From assembly GCA_964607445.1 (NCBI GenBank), contig CAZSKN010000006.1, positions 37,073 to 101,072 of the forward strand: a stretch of DNA of 64,000 nucleotides, given 5' to 3'. Below the pieces are notes generated by a model, which did not search any database, was not told where the DNA came from, and was given only the letters and a program-made list of their open reading frames with translations. Of this stretch, positions 63,656 to 64,000 are shown piece after piece (the stretch's first letter is position 1; each line of letters opens with the position of its first letter). This DNA is from CALCKU01 sp964607445. GTDB taxonomy: Bacteria; Pseudomonadota; Alphaproteobacteria; Caulobacterales; Maricaulaceae. A program made the position numbers and the translations under genes.

Positions 63656-63875
63656 TTAACAATTTGCCTTGCGTAGCATACCACATAAGGCGCGAATTTT
63701 GACGATGTCGTAAAAATCGTGTCGCCAAATCTCCTTTTCCAACGCGTACAACTTTCGGATTCGGGCCACCGTGCCAAATCACATATACACCCTGTCCGCT
63801 AACCTGTTTCAGGTCTAGGCGAGAAAAATCCAACCATTTATTATCGATACTTTTAATCCATTGTAGATGTATCAC
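63522..63875 (-). CDS. GIY-YIG-like small protein
   Basis: A 117-residue protein. GVYVIWHGG and VVRVGKGDLATRFLRHRQN mimic the GIY-(x)-YIG core (GVYVIW ... RVGKG), with a later Glu in GIETYL and a final PIQVRSPFG. This places it near the GIY-YIG nuclease-like domain, found in UvrC-related proteins and homing enzymes; whether it cuts DNA is not known. The start is GTG with an AGGAG site about 7 bases upstream. It overlaps the forward gene at its 3' end. Confidence 0.7.
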   Translation of the reverse strand: MIHLQWIKSIDNKWLDFSRLDLKQVSGQGVYVIWHGGPNPKVVRVGKGDLATRFLRHRQNSRLMWYATQGKLLITWAEVNSQAHQDGIETYLTRLLSPVLADHPANALPIQVRSPFG

Positions 63876-64000
63876 GTCCCACTCCTAAAACGCCACCCGT
63901 TTTTAAACACGCCACAAATTTCACTAACATGATTCGTATCTTTGGCGAGAGGAACGCAATATCTATTTAAGCTCGGCTCCAAAGCCATTTATACATATGG

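Noticed and set aside
1..64000. tRNA, rRNA, CRISPR, insertion sequence or prophage genes
   Set aside because: I read both strands of the intergenic spaces and found no cloverleaf T-arm pattern, no repeat-spacer series and no transposase or integrase. The undescribed-system search therefore centred on gene fusions and operon context.

Overview
The window looks like a chromosomal segment of a marine-type, fairly AT-rich alphaproteobacterium. Hyphomonadales, Maricaulales and Caulobacterales relatives are my best guess. This rests on gene families and gene order: dusB-ntrB-ntrC-ntrY-ntrX-trkA-hfq-hflX-mazG, an ispDF fusion, pyruvate dehydrogenase E1-beta carrying its own lipoyl domain, and a Caulobacter-style TonB-dependent receptor. 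There are no rRNA or tRNA genes, CRISPR arrays, transposases or phage genes that I can see. One assembly gap of 100 Ns lies at 55621-55720.

Layout. (1) 50-4740: a sulfur amino-acid operon (cysteine synthase, mercaptopyruvate sulfurtransferase, cystathionine beta-lyase), then a CE15-like esterase lipoprotein and a small DUF6665-type protein. (2) 4893-18356: a GNAT acetyltransferase, then a galactoside-use locus. It holds a sodium/solute symporter, a GH42 beta-galactosidase, a GH36 alpha-galactosidase, a TonB receptor, a DeoR-type repressor and divergent galT-galK-galE. Two copies of a 17-bp operator-like sequence differing at one base sit before the receptor and before galT. (3) 18371-20806: a diacylglycerol kinase (DgkA) fused to an OpgB-type phosphoglycerol transferase, the most striking gene of the window. 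(4) 20990-29084: a carotenoid cluster able to make astaxanthin-type xanthophylls. crtE, two ABC exporter genes, crtW and crtZ run forward, and crtY, crtI, a 62-codon ORF and crtB run in reverse. (5) 29166-35875: a secreted amidohydrolase and the cytochrome c maturation genes ccmE, ccmF, ccmH, ccmA, ccmB, ccmC and a 35-residue ccmD. (6) 35872-48459: mazG, hflX, hfq, trkH, trkA, ntrX, ntrY, ntrC, ntrB and dusB. Both response regulators lack the sigma-54 GAFTGA loop. (7) 48521-52987: ispDF, pncC, a COQ10/START protein, lipA and an acyltransferase. (8) 53012-60896: lpd, an acidic envelope protein of unknown role, the assembly gap, pdhC, pdhB, a MAPEG protein, a DUF3291 protein, pdhA and a FtsB-like protein. 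(9) 60944-64000: a LysE exporter, eno, rpmF and a convergent overlapping pair of small genes, one GIY-YIG-like.

How they fit together. The galactoside locus reads as a complete import-and-degradation route: outer membrane uptake, inner membrane symport, alpha- and beta-galactoside hydrolysis, then the Leloir pathway. ispDF and crtE feed isoprenoid precursors to the carotenoid genes. lipA supplies lipoyl groups to the pyruvate dehydrogenase and eno supplies its upstream glycolytic flux. The nitrogen-regulation and potassium-uptake block is housekeeping with conserved synteny. Functional calls come from reading motifs and remembered family sequences; no database search was run.
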